35,474 bases of DNA from a virus. The DNA lies in IMG/VR virus record IMGVR_UViG_3300026519_000035, positions 1 to 35,474 of that record; one strand, 5' to 3'. The translations under genes and the position numbers were made by a program. Each line of letters begins with the position of its first letter. The first letter of the stretch is position 1. The notes under the pieces are model-generated. The model did no database searches, was not told the DNA's origin, and saw nothing but the letters and a program-made list of their open reading frames with translations. Below, one piece after another: positions 22,765 to 32,340 of this stretch.

Positions 22765-22795
22765 AAAAGAGCCCTCTCTATGAGGGCTTCTTCTT
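22764..22795. terminator. Bidirectional terminator between convergent operons
   Basis: GCCCTC (22771-22776) and GAGGGC (22782-22787) form a hairpin with loop TCTAT, extended by an A-T pair, with an A-run (AAAAAA) on the left and a T-rich run (TTCTTCTT) on the right. It lies directly between the stop codons of the plus-strand holin-like gene and the minus-strand 86-residue gene, so it can serve both directions. Confidence 0.85.
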
Positions 22796-23054
22796 AATTA
22801 CCAAACAGTTTTGGTATGTCTCCAAATCGCAAAGTTAAAATGAGTATGACTATGGCCATAAACCATTTTACTCCTCGATATACAGTCTTGTAAATATTAA
22901 GTTCTTGTTCTATTCTTTCAAGTCTTTTGTTAGTAACTTCCCTACACTTATCCTCTTTCTCCATATGCTTTTTAAGCATAGAAGTTAGATCCTCTACTGC
23001 TCGTTTTAAGTACCCAACATCATGTTCTGACATTTTAAATTCCGTAGTAATCAT
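22794..23054 (-). CDS. Coiled-coil protein with C-terminal membrane anchor (86 aa)
   Basis: The N-terminal 60 residues are a charged heptad-like helix (LKRAVEDLTSMLKKHMEKED, KRLERIEQELNIYK), followed by one membrane span near 63-78 (VKWFMAIVILILTL). This resembles XhlA/hemolysin-type accessory lysis proteins or an internal-virion membrane factor. The first ATG overlaps the stop of the large virion gene by four bases (ATGA); a second ATG seven codons on is possible. It is the last gene of the structural operon. Confidence 0.7.
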   Translation of the reverse strand: MITTEFKMSEHDVGYLKRAVEDLTSMLKKHMEKEDKCREVTNKRLERIEQELNIYKTVYRGVKWFMAIVILILTLRFGDIPKLFGN

Positions 23055-26000
23055 TTGGCCTTGTCCCCATACTGGGTAAGTCGGGAGTCAAGATAATTAT
23101 TAATCATATCCATACGTTTTGCGCACTTAATACTAGCGGAGCATTTATTAAGCCTGTTTTGTAAAGTAGTGTCCTGTAACTTTATTCTGTTTTTAATTTG
23201 CGATATTAATTGTTGTGCGGAGAACCCATTGTCCAAAGATCTGTCAAAAAGCCATCCAGGAAGTTCTTCCCCATTTATCGCTAGCCATGTGGCAGTAGCA
23301 ACCAAAGTATCCTGAGAATCTTGCGCTGATTTTTCTACTCTAGACACTTCATATACAGCTTTTAGTATAGTTGATTCTTTTATACTTTTGGCGGAAAGAT
23401 ATCTAGCTGTCCAGTCATGCAAATTTCTATTAAGAACTCCTCTTCCTTTCTTTTTGGCATCCCTAAAAATATCGTCTTCGTCACGTTGATAATATTTTTC
23501 TACATATCCTTGCATAGATGTAGGCACTATTTCTCTATAAAATCTTTCTGCGTCTTTTGGAGTAGCTGTATCAGTTGCAGCTTTTTTGGCCCATGAGAAG
23601 CCAGCAGCAACAGACTTGCCCACATATTCTAGGGCTGGAAGACTAACCAAATCAGTAGGGGCCAGTCCGGGAGCAGCAAGAGTAGTAGTTATGTCTATAC
23701 CACTAACATAACTAGGAATTCCCCACAGTACCCAGTCTGGATTATTACTTCTCATTAACCTAGAAGTTACTGTCTCTTTTCCCAGCGCTTCCATGAGAGT
23801 GTCTGCCTGCTTGATAGAAATTACTCCGTACAGTCCCGAAGCCAATACCATGCCCCCTACAAAAGTAGCAAGTCCTCTAGGATCTCCTGTGCGCTTAGTA
23901 GTTTTTACATGTTCTACCATCTGGGCAAGATAATTGTGCTGGAAGGTTTTAAAAAGGCCAAACGGCTTTCCTATAACTCCCAAACCATCTTCTCCAAAGA
24001 TCAGAGGACCTTCATAATTATTGTACTCTACCATATATTTATCCGCTAAGTATGCAGACTGTCTAGTAGCCTCTGTCTGTGATTTTCCAGACGACCTTAA
24101 AAAATGATAAAACATTAAGGTAGCATTTAGGCGGCTATATTGTTCCATTCTGGCAGAGGCATTTCTTAAGGTAATAGTATCTAATGTCTTTTTGGGGATA
24201 GACGCCAATCCTTTTTGAAAGAGGCGCTCTCCAGCATACTCAGAAAGAAATTTAGGCTCTATGGTTCTGTTCTGCATAGCATACTTTATTACAGACTTGA
24301 CTTCCTTAGAGGGAAAAATAAAATCCTTTTGTGCCTTTATTATAGACTCTATTACCTTTCCTTCTACTCCATTAATTTGCAGGTCTACTAATTTGGCAGG
24401 TATCATTTGAAAGGGCTGTATGCCTTGAGACGCCATAAACCTCACATTACCAAACAATAACCTGGAATACAAAGTGACAGTATTTACTACTCCCAGAGCA
24501 TTTTGTACTCCTCTCTCTCCTATATAGTCTCTAGTAATATCTTGTATAGCCTTAGTTATTTTTCCTTGATGTCCTAGAGCATTATCTACATAACGCTGTA
24601 CAAAATTTACGGCATTTGGATACTTTCTAACGTTAGGATCGAGCATGAGATCAGACATTTCTTTGCGGACTTTTATAGCTTCAGCAGCTTTTATACCACC
24701 TTCTACATACATAGCATATCCCTTAAGAAATTCAGTTATGCCCTTTCTTCCTCCTTCTGTACCAGCAAAACCTCCCGCTCCTTGTCTCTGGATGCGGTGC
24801 CTGCCAAAGCCTCTTTTAGAAATAACATCTGAAAATAATTTTTGCAGTTTTGCGGCTTCTGGAGTGCTTTTCTCTGCCAACTTAATCGCTTCTGCAAAAG
24901 CAGACACAGCAACATCTTCTCCATCGTAGCGCTTTACGGCGGAAGAATTTATGTCATATTTATCTCCTACAGTCTTAGAGAATTTTCTTTGTATGAGCTT
25001 GGCTTCTATTACATTAGAGGCAGGATATACATACTCTACATTGCCTGTTTTTTTATTTTTTAAATATACTCTAAAACTTCCTATAAACATATGAGGAAGA
25101 TAGTTAGGAAGCTCTTTTATTGGCTCTATCTTACCATCTCCGTACCTAGCAACCATGTCATTGTAATGATTAAGGACTGTTTTTGTTCCGTGCAACAGTC
25201 CTCTGGCCGCCTTAATTTGCTCAGGGTTTAGCCCGCGAGCGGCTAACATAGAATCTGAAACGTCAGTAGTAACGTGGGGGGTTCTCTCCACCTCAAATAG
25301 TACCTTTAATACTTTGTTTGCATCTTTAGTCTTTAACTTTTCTATTGCTGTAAGCGCCCCCCCATCAGTGGACTTAGCAACAGCAGACCTTAGTCCGGTT
25401 AGTCCCCACTTAGTTTCTGAGAACTTAGGAAAGTGTAATACCCTGTCTACATTATGTTCTATAGCAACACGGTGTCGAGACATCCTGTCTACCGACCATT
25501 TTACTACAGGATGCTCCATAAATTTTCCTGGCTGGAGTCTTCCTGTGACCTCTCTCTGAAAAGGAGTTATATCTTTATACTTTAACTTTCCTTCTGGTGT
25601 GACTAAGTCAGCAGACATTTCTCTCATAGGACGTAAATCTTGTCCGTATAGTCTAAGAGAGATCTTATCCACAGTATATAGAGCATCAGCAATGGTACCC
25701 AAATAAAATTCGGTATCTTTTTTTGCTTCTGCCAGAGCAGGAAGCAGACCAGAAGGAGTGTTGGGGTCCTCTATGGCTTTATTTATATCTTCTTTTTGTT
25801 TTGTAAGTCTGTCAAACTCCTCTACAAGCTTATTCTTTTTGGGAACAAAACTGCGATCAAAGGCCTTTAGTCCTACTTTGCCTTGTCCTCCCATAGCTCC
25901 TAAAGTAGCAAACGTGACGCCAGCGGCCACTTTGTCGTCCAGATTACCATCAGTAGTCCCAAAACCAAGAAGTCCTAAAGCAGCAACTCTTTCCGGTATT

Positions 26001-26707
26001 TTAAGTACGGCAGATGCCTCTACTATCTTACCCATAGCCGCGGCCTTAGCAGATTCTATAGCAATAGTATCTAAGTCTTCGTCTACATTTTCCAAGGCGG
26101 CAACAGCAGCGAAGCCTCCGGCAGAGCCGAGAGCTTTTATTCCAGGAATATACTCGGCAACCATAACAGGTGCCATTGCCAGCCCAGCAAGTATCTTATT
26201 TTCTAACGTTTTTGGGGGCTCCATTCCCAGAGCTTGAGGAGATGTCTCTTTTGATACACTTCTAAGATAATCTTCTATATTTTGCAGCACAGTATCTTTT
26301 GACTCTACTCCTGCGCCAGTAACTTCTACTAACCAGTCATTGAGCCTGTTTATTCCTCCAGGAACATTGGCTAGAAGGTTATAAAACCCAGAAGCAGAAG
26401 AATAATAACCGTACTGTATTGCCTTTCCTGCCTTTTCAAAAGTATCAACTAGACTAGCTGTTGTTTTAGGAAGTGACTGCTTGTCTGGTCTATAACTAGG
26501 AGTAAATTCTGAAAAGTCGTTGTCCGCAGGAGTAAAGGCAGAGTCTTGTCCGGCTGGAACAAAGTCTTCTCCAGCAACATCTCGCAGAGCCTTGGCACGA
26601 GCTACCATGCCTGGCTCTTTTAGTTCGTGGGGCTTCTTTGCAAAAAACTCATCGAGATCAGGGTGCCCAGATGCAAAAGGTGCAGAAGGGTCTACAGCAT
26701 TACTCAT
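23051..26707 (-). CDS. Large internal virion / ejection protein (1218 aa)
   Basis: By far the largest gene here. The N-terminal 120 residues are polar and Pro/Asp-rich (AVDPSAPFASGHPDLDEFF). The middle is helical with Ala-rich stretches (for example KALGSAGGFAAVAALENV), and a hydrophobic GLATFVGGMVLASGLYGVISI-like stretch lies near 975. Size, Ala/Lys richness and position last in a P22/T7-like tail and ejection gene run fit the large internal proteins that leave the virion with DNA and line the entry channel. No lysozyme-type catalytic motif is evident. Its start overlaps the upstream gene (ATGA). Confidence 0.72.
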   Translation of the reverse strand: MSNAVDPSAPFASGHPDLDEFFAKKPHELKEPGMVARAKALRDVAGEDFVPAGQDSAFTPADNDFSEFTPSYRPDKQSLPKTTASLVDTFEKAGKAIQYGYYSSASGFYNLLANVPGGINRLNDWLVEVTGAGVESKDTVLQNIEDYLRSVSKETSPQALGMEPPKTLENKILAGLAMAPVMVAEYIPGIKALGSAGGFAAVAALENVDEDLDTIAIESAKAAAMGKIVEASAVLKIPERVAALGLLGFGTTDGNLDDKVAAGVTFATLGAMGGQGKVGLKAFDRSFVPKKNKLVEEFDRLTKQKEDINKAIEDPNTPSGLLPALAEAKKDTEFYLGTIADALYTVDKISLRLYGQDLRPMREMSADLVTPEGKLKYKDITPFQREVTGRLQPGKFMEHPVVKWSVDRMSRHRVAIEHNVDRVLHFPKFSETKWGLTGLRSAVAKSTDGGALTAIEKLKTKDANKVLKVLFEVERTPHVTTDVSDSMLAARGLNPEQIKAARGLLHGTKTVLNHYNDMVARYGDGKIEPIKELPNYLPHMFIGSFRVYLKNKKTGNVEYVYPASNVIEAKLIQRKFSKTVGDKYDINSSAVKRYDGEDVAVSAFAEAIKLAEKSTPEAAKLQKLFSDVISKRGFGRHRIQRQGAGGFAGTEGGRKGITEFLKGYAMYVEGGIKAAEAIKVRKEMSDLMLDPNVRKYPNAVNFVQRYVDNALGHQGKITKAIQDITRDYIGERGVQNALGVVNTVTLYSRLLFGNVRFMASQGIQPFQMIPAKLVDLQINGVEGKVIESIIKAQKDFIFPSKEVKSVIKYAMQNRTIEPKFLSEYAGERLFQKGLASIPKKTLDTITLRNASARMEQYSRLNATLMFYHFLRSSGKSQTEATRQSAYLADKYMVEYNNYEGPLIFGEDGLGVIGKPFGLFKTFQHNYLAQMVEHVKTTKRTGDPRGLATFVGGMVLASGLYGVISIKQADTLMEALGKETVTSRLMRSNNPDWVLWGIPSYVSGIDITTTLAAPGLAPTDLVSLPALEYVGKSVAAGFSWAKKAATDTATPKDAERFYREIVPTSMQGYVEKYYQRDEDDIFRDAKKKGRGVLNRNLHDWTARYLSAKSIKESTILKAVYEVSRVEKSAQDSQDTLVATATWLAINGEELPGWLFDRSLDNGFSAQQLISQIKNRIKLQDTTLQNRLNKCSASIKCAKRMDMINNYLDSRLTQYGDKAK

Positions 26708-27573
26708 CTAGTAAGCTTCCATTTATTGTACTTTTCTGCATCTATATTATTTTTCTTCATGTCAGCCTCTGTAAGGACGTTCCCGGCTCGTTCCCATTTA
26801 AGCGCTCCTACATATACTTTTTCTTCTTGAGGAGACAATTCTATTTTCTTAGAATCAAGATTTGCCTTAAAGGCTTCTGCAAAAGTCGCTATATTTTTAG
26901 CGACCTCTGCTATTTCTTCTGGAGTTTTGGCGGTTATTATAGAACGCATAGCTTCTATATTGTTGCTTATTAGAAAAGAAGCGAGCTTCATAGTACTCTC
27001 TTCTCCTCGAAAAAACTTCTTCTCTACTGCATCTATCTGGGCTTCCGTAAGCTGTGCTGGATCTTCTACATATTGCTGCATCCATCCGGCCAATAGCTTG
27101 TCACTAGAGATTTGTTCTTGAGAAGTTTTAGGATTAAGTATACTATCTCTAACCTTTAGGGAAGACGACTTTCCTGTTTTTTCAAACTCTTTAATACTTT
27201 CTGGATCGAAGTAAGGAATAGTTCCCGGAGGCAATATATTGCTATACTCTTTATTGAGGTCTTTGGCCTCTTGTGCAAGCTCTAAGTCCCCGGAAGCTAG
27301 TGCAGCAGTACTAATCACTTCGGTAGCCTTTGCTGGATCTGTAGGATATTGTTCAGTAGCAGTACTTACTATTTTTTTACGAATATTTTCTCTGTTTTTC
27401 TTGTCTCTGTATATATCCATTTCTTGCAGCAGAGCCTCTCTTTTTAACTGCAAAGAGTCTTTCTGTATGTCCAAGGATCGCCGGCCCTGCTTGACTTTTT
27501 CTATATTAAGCAGGGTCTCGCTAGTAGTGGGTCCTGTTCTCCCTCCTCTGACTATAAGCTCTTCTATGCCCAT
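26704..27573 (-). CDS. Probable internal virion protein (289 aa)
   Basis: Helical, highly charged protein. A coiled-coil-like region near 27-65 (LDIQKDSLQLKREALLQEMD) precedes Ala-rich helices (AVEKKFFRGEE, NIATFAEAFKANLDSKKIEL). It is coupled on both sides (ATGA at 27573 and 26707) to the gp7-like ejection protein and the large virion protein. This suggests it is a further ejected or inner-core component, as gp16 and gp20 sit with gp7 in P22. No family motif is visible. Confidence 0.68.
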   Translation of the reverse strand: MGIEELIVRGGRTGPTTSETLLNIEKVKQGRRSLDIQKDSLQLKREALLQEMDIYRDKKNRENIRKKIVSTATEQYPTDPAKATEVISTAALASGDLELAQEAKDLNKEYSNILPPGTIPYFDPESIKEFEKTGKSSSLKVRDSILNPKTSQEQISSDKLLAGWMQQYVEDPAQLTEAQIDAVEKKFFRGEESTMKLASFLISNNIEAMRSIITAKTPEEIAEVAKNIATFAEAFKANLDSKKIELSPQEEKVYVGALKWERAGNVLTEADMKKNNIDAEKYNKWKLTR

Positions 27574-28181
27574 TAGTAATACGTCCCTGGTTCTGTGTTA
27601 AGTCTTGGATCTACTGCCCCTTGTGTAGCCGGAGGCATTCCCATACTCAATTGTGCCAAAGTAAGCGCCGTATTAGTGCCTTGCTGCATAGCGTTGGACA
27701 CGCCTAGTATACCTGCGGCCCTAATATTTCCTATATTCTGCATAATTCCTCCTGCAGATTGTGCGTAGTTCTGAGCAATGTTGCCAGTTTGCACAGCAGC
27801 GTTTTGTCCCATAGAGGCCAGGTTCTGAAACTGTCCTACTCTGGCATTATATCCCTGCGTAGCCAGTCCACTACTAAAGGCTACTATATCTCTAAGAGTC
27901 CCTCCAGACTGTAAGGTACCTCCGGCAGCAGCACGTTGTGTAAGTCCTCGTAAGCCCTCCTCCCTAGCGAACTGGTATGCAGGATCGGAGGCAAAGGAGC
28001 TAGGATCTTTGAGCAGTGCTTGTAGCCCTTCGAGACCTATTCCTCCAGCCTCTCTATAAGGAGCAAGATCTCTTCTAGCAGTACCGTACATTCTCTCCTG
28101 CAAAGATAGGGCGCGGCGCTGGCCGCGAGCAGCTTCTTTGGAAGCAAAAAAACTAGCAAGTCCTTGTATTAGTGCGCTCAT
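27573..28181 (-). CDS. DNA ejection protein, P22 gp7-like
   Basis: The 202-residue product has a basic helical N-terminus (SFFASKEAARGQRRALSLQE) then DPAYQFAREEGLRGLTQRAAAGG near 67-89, TLQSGGTLRDIVAFSSGLA, and a Gln/Ala/Asn-rich end. This is the usual pattern of P22 gp7-type DNA transfer proteins, which are packed in the virion and released into the host with the genome. Gly and Ala content is high, with no membrane span. Confidence 0.8.
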   Translation of the reverse strand: MSALIQGLASFFASKEAARGQRRALSLQERMYGTARRDLAPYREAGGIGLEGLQALLKDPSSFASDPAYQFAREEGLRGLTQRAAAGGTLQSGGTLRDIVAFSSGLATQGYNARVGQFQNLASMGQNAAVQTGNIAQNYAQSAGGIMQNIGNIRAAGILGVSNAMQQGTNTALTLAQLSMGMPPATQGAVDPRLNTEPGTYY

Positions 28182-28214
28182 TGTCTTTTCCTAAAAGCTT
28201 GTCGGTAGGAAGTA

Positions 28215-28541
28215 TTATACATGTATGACAACTATCCTGTACGTTTCTTCTGGAAGATCTACTGCACTTCCAGTAATATTAATAAAAGTGATTATAACAT
28301 CTCCTGTAGAAGACACTCTAGAATTAACAATGCCTATTCCAGAAGTGTGTGAAAGCTTGTTTACAAATACTATATCTTTGCTACTTATATCTGGCAGAGT
28401 TATTGTTTCTTCTTGTGTGCTATTAGCAGGAATGGAAGAAGGATTTATAGTGATTTCAAAATAGCTAATGGCGCCTTCTACATCACTATACCACCTATCA
28501 TCCGGTCCTGATCTAGACACTCTTGGAAGTACTCTTGGCAT
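28215..28541 (-). CDS. Small structural protein of unknown function (108 aa)
   Basis: Predicted beta-sandwich: alternating hydrophobic strands such as ISYFEITINPSSIP and VIITFINITGSAV with few charges. It is coupled to the gp10-like gene (start at 28541 overlaps its stop). Likely a minor tail or decoration component. No family recognised. Confidence 0.68.
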   Translation of the reverse strand: MPRVLPRVSRSGPDDRWYSDVEGAISYFEITINPSSIPANSTQEETITLPDISSKDIVFVNKLSHTSGIGIVNSRVSSTGDVIITFINITGSAVDLPEETYRIVVIHV

Positions 28542-29953
28542 TATAATTCTCTTCCTGATTGTCTGGCATCTATATATCCAGATATTAACACAGGCTTTAT
28601 AGGGTCTGTTATACGAACTTCAAACACCCTATCTCTGGCATATCCTAGGCGCCTCCATATAAGACGTCTAGAATATTCTCCTATTTTGCCGACAGGCTTC
28701 CAGTATTCATTGCTCCACGTATGTCCATAATCATCGCTCCAACGGAGCATTACTTGTCCATCTACATTGCCGCTTGTGCCATATTCCAACTCTATTTCTA
28801 CAGCGTTGTAAAATAGGTGTCTTTTATCTGAAAAGAAGTGAGAAGTTCTTCTAACTCTTTCTATAATAGAACCATCTTCTGTATACAGATCTGCATCTAG
28901 GTAATATATTTTTCCAGACACATAGTCTCCCATGCACTGCTTTTTATCAAAAAGAGTTCTAGAAGAATATCTAAGTCTTCCTATGTTCCAAGACTCCCAC
29001 TCAAACCATACGCCCTCAGTATTATCATATACCCAGGTAGCGGCGGCTGTTGGGAAAGTAAGCACGTACCAAGTGTGCCCTTTCCATTGAAGTACAAAGG
29101 AGAAGGCATCCTCTAGTGTAGAATACTTAGAGAATTCAGCAGTAACGGCTTTAGTACTTATAATCTTGGGATCGTACCCTCTAGCCTGTACTACTTGGCC
29201 CTCTCCATACTCGTTCTTAGAGAGCCATATCATGGTCTGGTCTACCCTAGCAGCACTGTTCTTAGCAGCTATGCCCCATTCGCTGTATCCAGATCCTACA
29301 GGAGTGAATACAGGATATCCTCCAGTGTTGCTCCAGATTTCTGTACTAGTTTCTCCGAATAGCCACAATTCTCTATGTGATTTTTCTATAGCTAAAAGTT
29401 TATCGGGGTCTCGTTCTGCCGTAGCAAAACTGGTGCCTGTCCAAGAGGTACCATCTCTAAGATCTGACCAAAAGAAACTACCGTTTATATTAAGTCCCTG
29501 TGTGTTGTAGGGATCATTTACTACAAAGTAACCTTCTATAAAGATTACTTGGTCTGCGCCATTAGGGAAATCAACATCAGTTATTTCAGAAAAGGTGGCG
29601 CCGTCCCAGATGTATCCTTTGACGCCGTCAACTATCATAAGACTGTCTTGTCCTACAGCCATAGAAATAGAAGTTCCAGTGCTGCTAAGTGTTCCTTTTA
29701 ATACAGATATCCCAGAAGTATCCACTTCATAAAATTCCTGTCCAGACACAACATAAAGCAAATCATTAAAAGTTTCTATTGCTCTTATAGGACCTACCCC
29801 GACAGTAGTAAACAAAGAAGATCCTGGAGTGGGATATAATGCGGCAGCATTTCTTCCATTAGGGGACTTTTCTAAATACCAGTTTACTGTCTTTTGTGCA
29901 TCTACATTAATGCTATCGGAAGTATTAAAAGAGCCTATAATAGGTAATTTCAT
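28541..29953 (-). CDS. P22 gp10-like tail / packaged-DNA stabilization protein
   Basis: The 470-residue protein starts MKLPIIGSFNTSDSINVDAQ with VNWYLEKSPNGR next, then repeated beta-propeller-like strands: AVGQDSLMIVDG near 96-107, GYIWDGATF, ELWLFGETSTEIWSNTG near 197-213. Its C-terminus is MLRWSDDYGHTWSNE near 405-419 followed by RRLGYARDRVFEVRITDP. These blocks are characteristic of the P22 gp10 family, a tail-hub protein that plugs the portal channel after packaging. It follows the gp4-like adaptor in transcription order, as in P22. Confidence 0.88.
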   Translation of the reverse strand: MKLPIIGSFNTSDSINVDAQKTVNWYLEKSPNGRNAAALYPTPGSSLFTTVGVGPIRAIETFNDLLYVVSGQEFYEVDTSGISVLKGTLSSTGTSISMAVGQDSLMIVDGVKGYIWDGATFSEITDVDFPNGADQVIFIEGYFVVNDPYNTQGLNINGSFFWSDLRDGTSWTGTSFATAERDPDKLLAIEKSHRELWLFGETSTEIWSNTGGYPVFTPVGSGYSEWGIAAKNSAARVDQTMIWLSKNEYGEGQVVQARGYDPKIISTKAVTAEFSKYSTLEDAFSFVLQWKGHTWYVLTFPTAAATWVYDNTEGVWFEWESWNIGRLRYSSRTLFDKKQCMGDYVSGKIYYLDADLYTEDGSIIERVRRTSHFFSDKRHLFYNAVEIELEYGTSGNVDGQVMLRWSDDYGHTWSNEYWKPVGKIGEYSRRLIWRRLGYARDRVFEVRITDPIKPVLISGYIDARQSGREL

Positions 29954-30192
29954 TTAAGTTTAATTAAAACTCCACAATGATTAAGTCCTGCTCCCTGTTC
30001 TTTTTGCGTTATAGCAGATATGTGCTCACAGAAGTAAGATAAGTTTTTATTATGATGTTCTGCTCGCATTATTCCTAGAACAGGATTTAATTGTATTTCA
30101 GGATTATCTAAATTAGGGCTGTGTACTGATATTCCAGCACTAAAAGAACATCCAGATAAGAGTACCATTAAAAACACTATTACAATTTTCAT
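29950..30192 (-). CDS. Small lipoprotein (80 aa)
   Basis: The N-terminus MKIVIVFLMVLLSGCSFS contains a clear lipobox (LSGC, Cys15), so the mature protein should be lipid-anchored after host LspA processing. The mature part has Cys residues near 54 and 73 that may pair, and no other motif I recognise. It lies between two tail genes with a four-base overlap. Candidate roles are an outer-membrane spanin subunit or surface exclusion of further phages. The coding position is unusual for either. Confidence 0.75.
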   Translation of the reverse strand: MKIVIVFLMVLLSGCSFSAGISVHSPNLDNPEIQLNPVLGIMRAEHHNKNLSYFCEHISAITQKEQGAGLNHCGVLIKLK

Positions 30193-30193
30193 T

Positions 30194-31501
30194 TTATTCA
30201 GATAGGCTAAGACTTACTATATAATAAGTAAGATTTCCTCCAGTAGTATTTCTTATTCTGGGAGCGTGTGCCCCAACGCGGACGGAACAAAAAGAGGCAA
30301 CTACAGGAGCTGCACCATTAAATACAGAATCTATTCTCCACGCTCCATTTAAATAATGCTCTATTACAAGACCAGCAGGAAAAAATAAATTAAAATTTCC
30401 TTCTTGTAGAACTCCTGTAGTGGAACTTCCTGCAGTTAAAGTAAATCCTATAGCTGGGTCGTTGTGAGGATGTGTTGGGCGCAGTTTTATAGTGAGTCTA
30501 TTGTTACTCTGGTCTATTGCTATGTCGCCAAAAGTACTATCTTGATTGAAACAAGAAGCTATGTCGGAAACTCTGTCATTATTAGGGACTGTTGTGTAAG
30601 GGCGCAAAATGTCCCCTCCTGACACTGTTGCAGGAGTTACTGCTTTTTCCGCATCCGTTCCAGCATCTACTTCTGCTTGTGTGGCTAGTTCTACTACTCC
30701 TTTATTGGTTTCTGAGGCAGCGGTTATTTCTGATATTACTACATCATCATAATAAGTGGTTCCTGCACTAGAAGATCCAGATATTTCTATTTTTGCAAAC
30801 GTAGCATCATTACCTGGAGTAGCTTGTAATACTTGCTCTGTCCAAGAAGTAGGGGCGGTAGTAGTTACATTATAAATTGTGGAACTGGCAGTAGAAGCCG
30901 CCGCTTTGGCAGAGGTGTACCAAAGAATTTTAACCGTTTGTTGTACAGTAGCAGCGGAAGCCTTTAAGGCAAATCTTATTCCAATCTCTTTTCCTGCTTG
31001 TACCGCAAAGAAAGCAGAAGTGGCAGTTCCTGCACCAGATGCTCCACCAACAAACTTGAGGCTATTTGCTCCATGGGCCTGTTCTGTGGTACTTATGGAA
31101 ATAGTGCCGCCAGAAGACACATTAAGATCCCACTCATCAGGAGATCCATCGCTATCTGAGTCTGTTTCAAAGCTACCATTATTTACAAGATTATAATTTC
31201 CTTGCAGGGAAGTAGAAGCTACAGTAGTGCCTACATTGTCGCGTTCACTAATAAGTACATCTGAAGATGTCTTAATAACTATCTTATAAAGAGCGTCGTC
31301 ATCTAACCATATATCAGCTTCTCCCTGAGCATCAAGTACTACAGGATTAGCATTGGCTGTGGTTTTTTCTTGATCAGAATAGGTTGTCTTAAGGGTAGAT
31401 GTTCCAGCAAGATATGTATATACCTTTCCTCCTGCATTGACCTGAGTACTGTTATCAAGAAAAGATTTAAATTTTGGGTAGTATGCTATAGTAGCAGCCA
31501 T
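30194..31501 (-). CDS. Tail fibre / receptor-binding protein with carbohydrate-binding-like domain
   Basis: Residues 1-90 (YPKFKSFLDNSTQVNAGGKVYTY, split into two strands, then ADIWLDDDALYKIVI) resemble the virion-binding N-domain of P22-type tailspikes. A linker leads to LVNNGSFETDSDSDGSPDEW near 105-124, the start of a jelly-roll carbohydrate-binding-like module. A fibre-type segment NKGVVELATQAEVDAGTD follows near 268-285, and then a beta-rich C-terminus. It probably binds a surface polysaccharide. It is separate from the pectate-lyase-type spike encoded upstream, so the particle may carry two adhesins. Confidence 0.8.
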   Translation of the reverse strand: MAATIAYYPKFKSFLDNSTQVNAGGKVYTYLAGTSTLKTTYSDQEKTTANANPVVLDAQGEADIWLDDDALYKIVIKTSSDVLISERDNVGTTVASTSLQGNYNLVNNGSFETDSDSDGSPDEWDLNVSSGGTISISTTEQAHGANSLKFVGGASGAGTATSAFFAVQAGKEIGIRFALKASAATVQQTVKILWYTSAKAAASTASSTIYNVTTTAPTSWTEQVLQATPGNDATFAKIEISGSSSAGTTYYDDVVISEITAASETNKGVVELATQAEVDAGTDAEKAVTPATVSGGDILRPYTTVPNNDRVSDIASCFNQDSTFGDIAIDQSNNRLTIKLRPTHPHNDPAIGFTLTAGSSTTGVLQEGNFNLFFPAGLVIEHYLNGAWRIDSVFNGAAPVVASFCSVRVGAHAPRIRNTTGGNLTYYIVSLSLSE

Positions 31502-31509
31502 TAACTTTG

Positions 31510-32226
31510 TTACCTACGGAAACTAACTGGTTGAAAATAAATTGAAGTGCCTTCTTCTACATCAAAATCTTCTACTGCTTTTAATATTGGCCGTGCCTCA
31601 AGATATAGCTGTTTGCGCTCGTCTATACTCAGACCATATTCTGGAGCTAATTCTATAGCAAGTGCATACTTCAAGGCCCTATACCATTCTTGTGGAAACT
31701 CAAAGTCATCAGTGGCATTATCTACATCATCAAAAGGCTTCTGATAAAGTATTTCTAAAGTGTACTCTGCTGCTGTGGTGGTGTCTGGCTGCGGCCAGAT
31801 ATGCAGAACTCCATTAGTAAGCTGAGGATCATAATAGTAATTTACTGGTACACTTTCTGTTGTTTTAGGAGTTTGTTCCTTGTATTCATCTTGAGATAAT
31901 TTAAAGACTTCTACTTCATTTCCTGAAGAATCTTTTCTCATAACCTTAAGGATATTCAATGGCCTATCCATAACTATGTCGCCGGAAGGGCCCAAAGAAT
32001 ACGAATTTTTAGAGGCAACAAGATTTATACTTATGCTCTTCCTTGTCCATAACTGAAGGCCAAGTGTTTGCCACGCTTTGATGAGCATATTTAAAGACTC
32101 GGAAGCATCTTCTAGGGCCTCAGCCTCTAGATTTTCTCCATAAGCCTTTACCCCTATGAGTCTCATAGAGGCTTCTATAAGCTTGTTTCTATTTACAGAA
32201 AAGTTTGTAGATCCACTTAATGCCAT
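31510..32226 (-). CDS. P22 gp4-like head-completion / tail adaptor protein
   Basis: The 238-residue protein has an N-terminal helical bundle (ASMRLIGVKAYGENLEAE near 19-36, then SLNMLIKAWQTLGLQLW near 48-64). It continues with EYTLEILYQKPFDDVDN near 158-174 and a C-terminal FPQEWYRALKYALAIELAPEYG block near 182-203. This pattern identifies P22 gp4-type tail accessory factors, which bind the portal ring and start tail assembly. The last 25 residues are strand-like (EEGTSIYFQPVSF). Confidence 0.88.
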   Translation of the reverse strand: MALSGSTNFSVNRNKLIEASMRLIGVKAYGENLEAEALEDASESLNMLIKAWQTLGLQLWTRKSISINLVASKNSYSLGPSGDIVMDRPLNILKVMRKDSSGNEVEVFKLSQDEYKEQTPKTTESVPVNYYYDPQLTNGVLHIWPQPDTTTAAEYTLEILYQKPFDDVDNATDDFEFPQEWYRALKYALAIELAPEYGLSIDERKQLYLEARPILKAVEDFDVEEGTSIYFQPVSFRR

Positions 32227-32232
32227 TTATAT

Positions 32233-32319
32233 TTACTCAATTATGTATACATCGAAATATCCCTGTCCCCACTTGTCACTTTCCCGAGGGGTGAGTGTTG
32301 TTGCGATTAGGGCTTTCAT
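32233..32319 (-). CDS. Possible 28-residue peptide between tail genes
   Basis: A short frame (begins MKALIATTLTP, ends VYIIE) lies in the 114-base gap between the tailspike and the adaptor genes, with AGAGGAAATAGATAA before the ATG. Size and location fit a small tail-assembly peptide or a leader. The rest of the gap shows nothing else. Confidence 0.4.
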   Translation of the reverse strand: MKALIATTLTPRESDKWGQGYFDVYIIE

Positions 32320-32340
32320 TCTTTATCTATTTCCTCTTGA

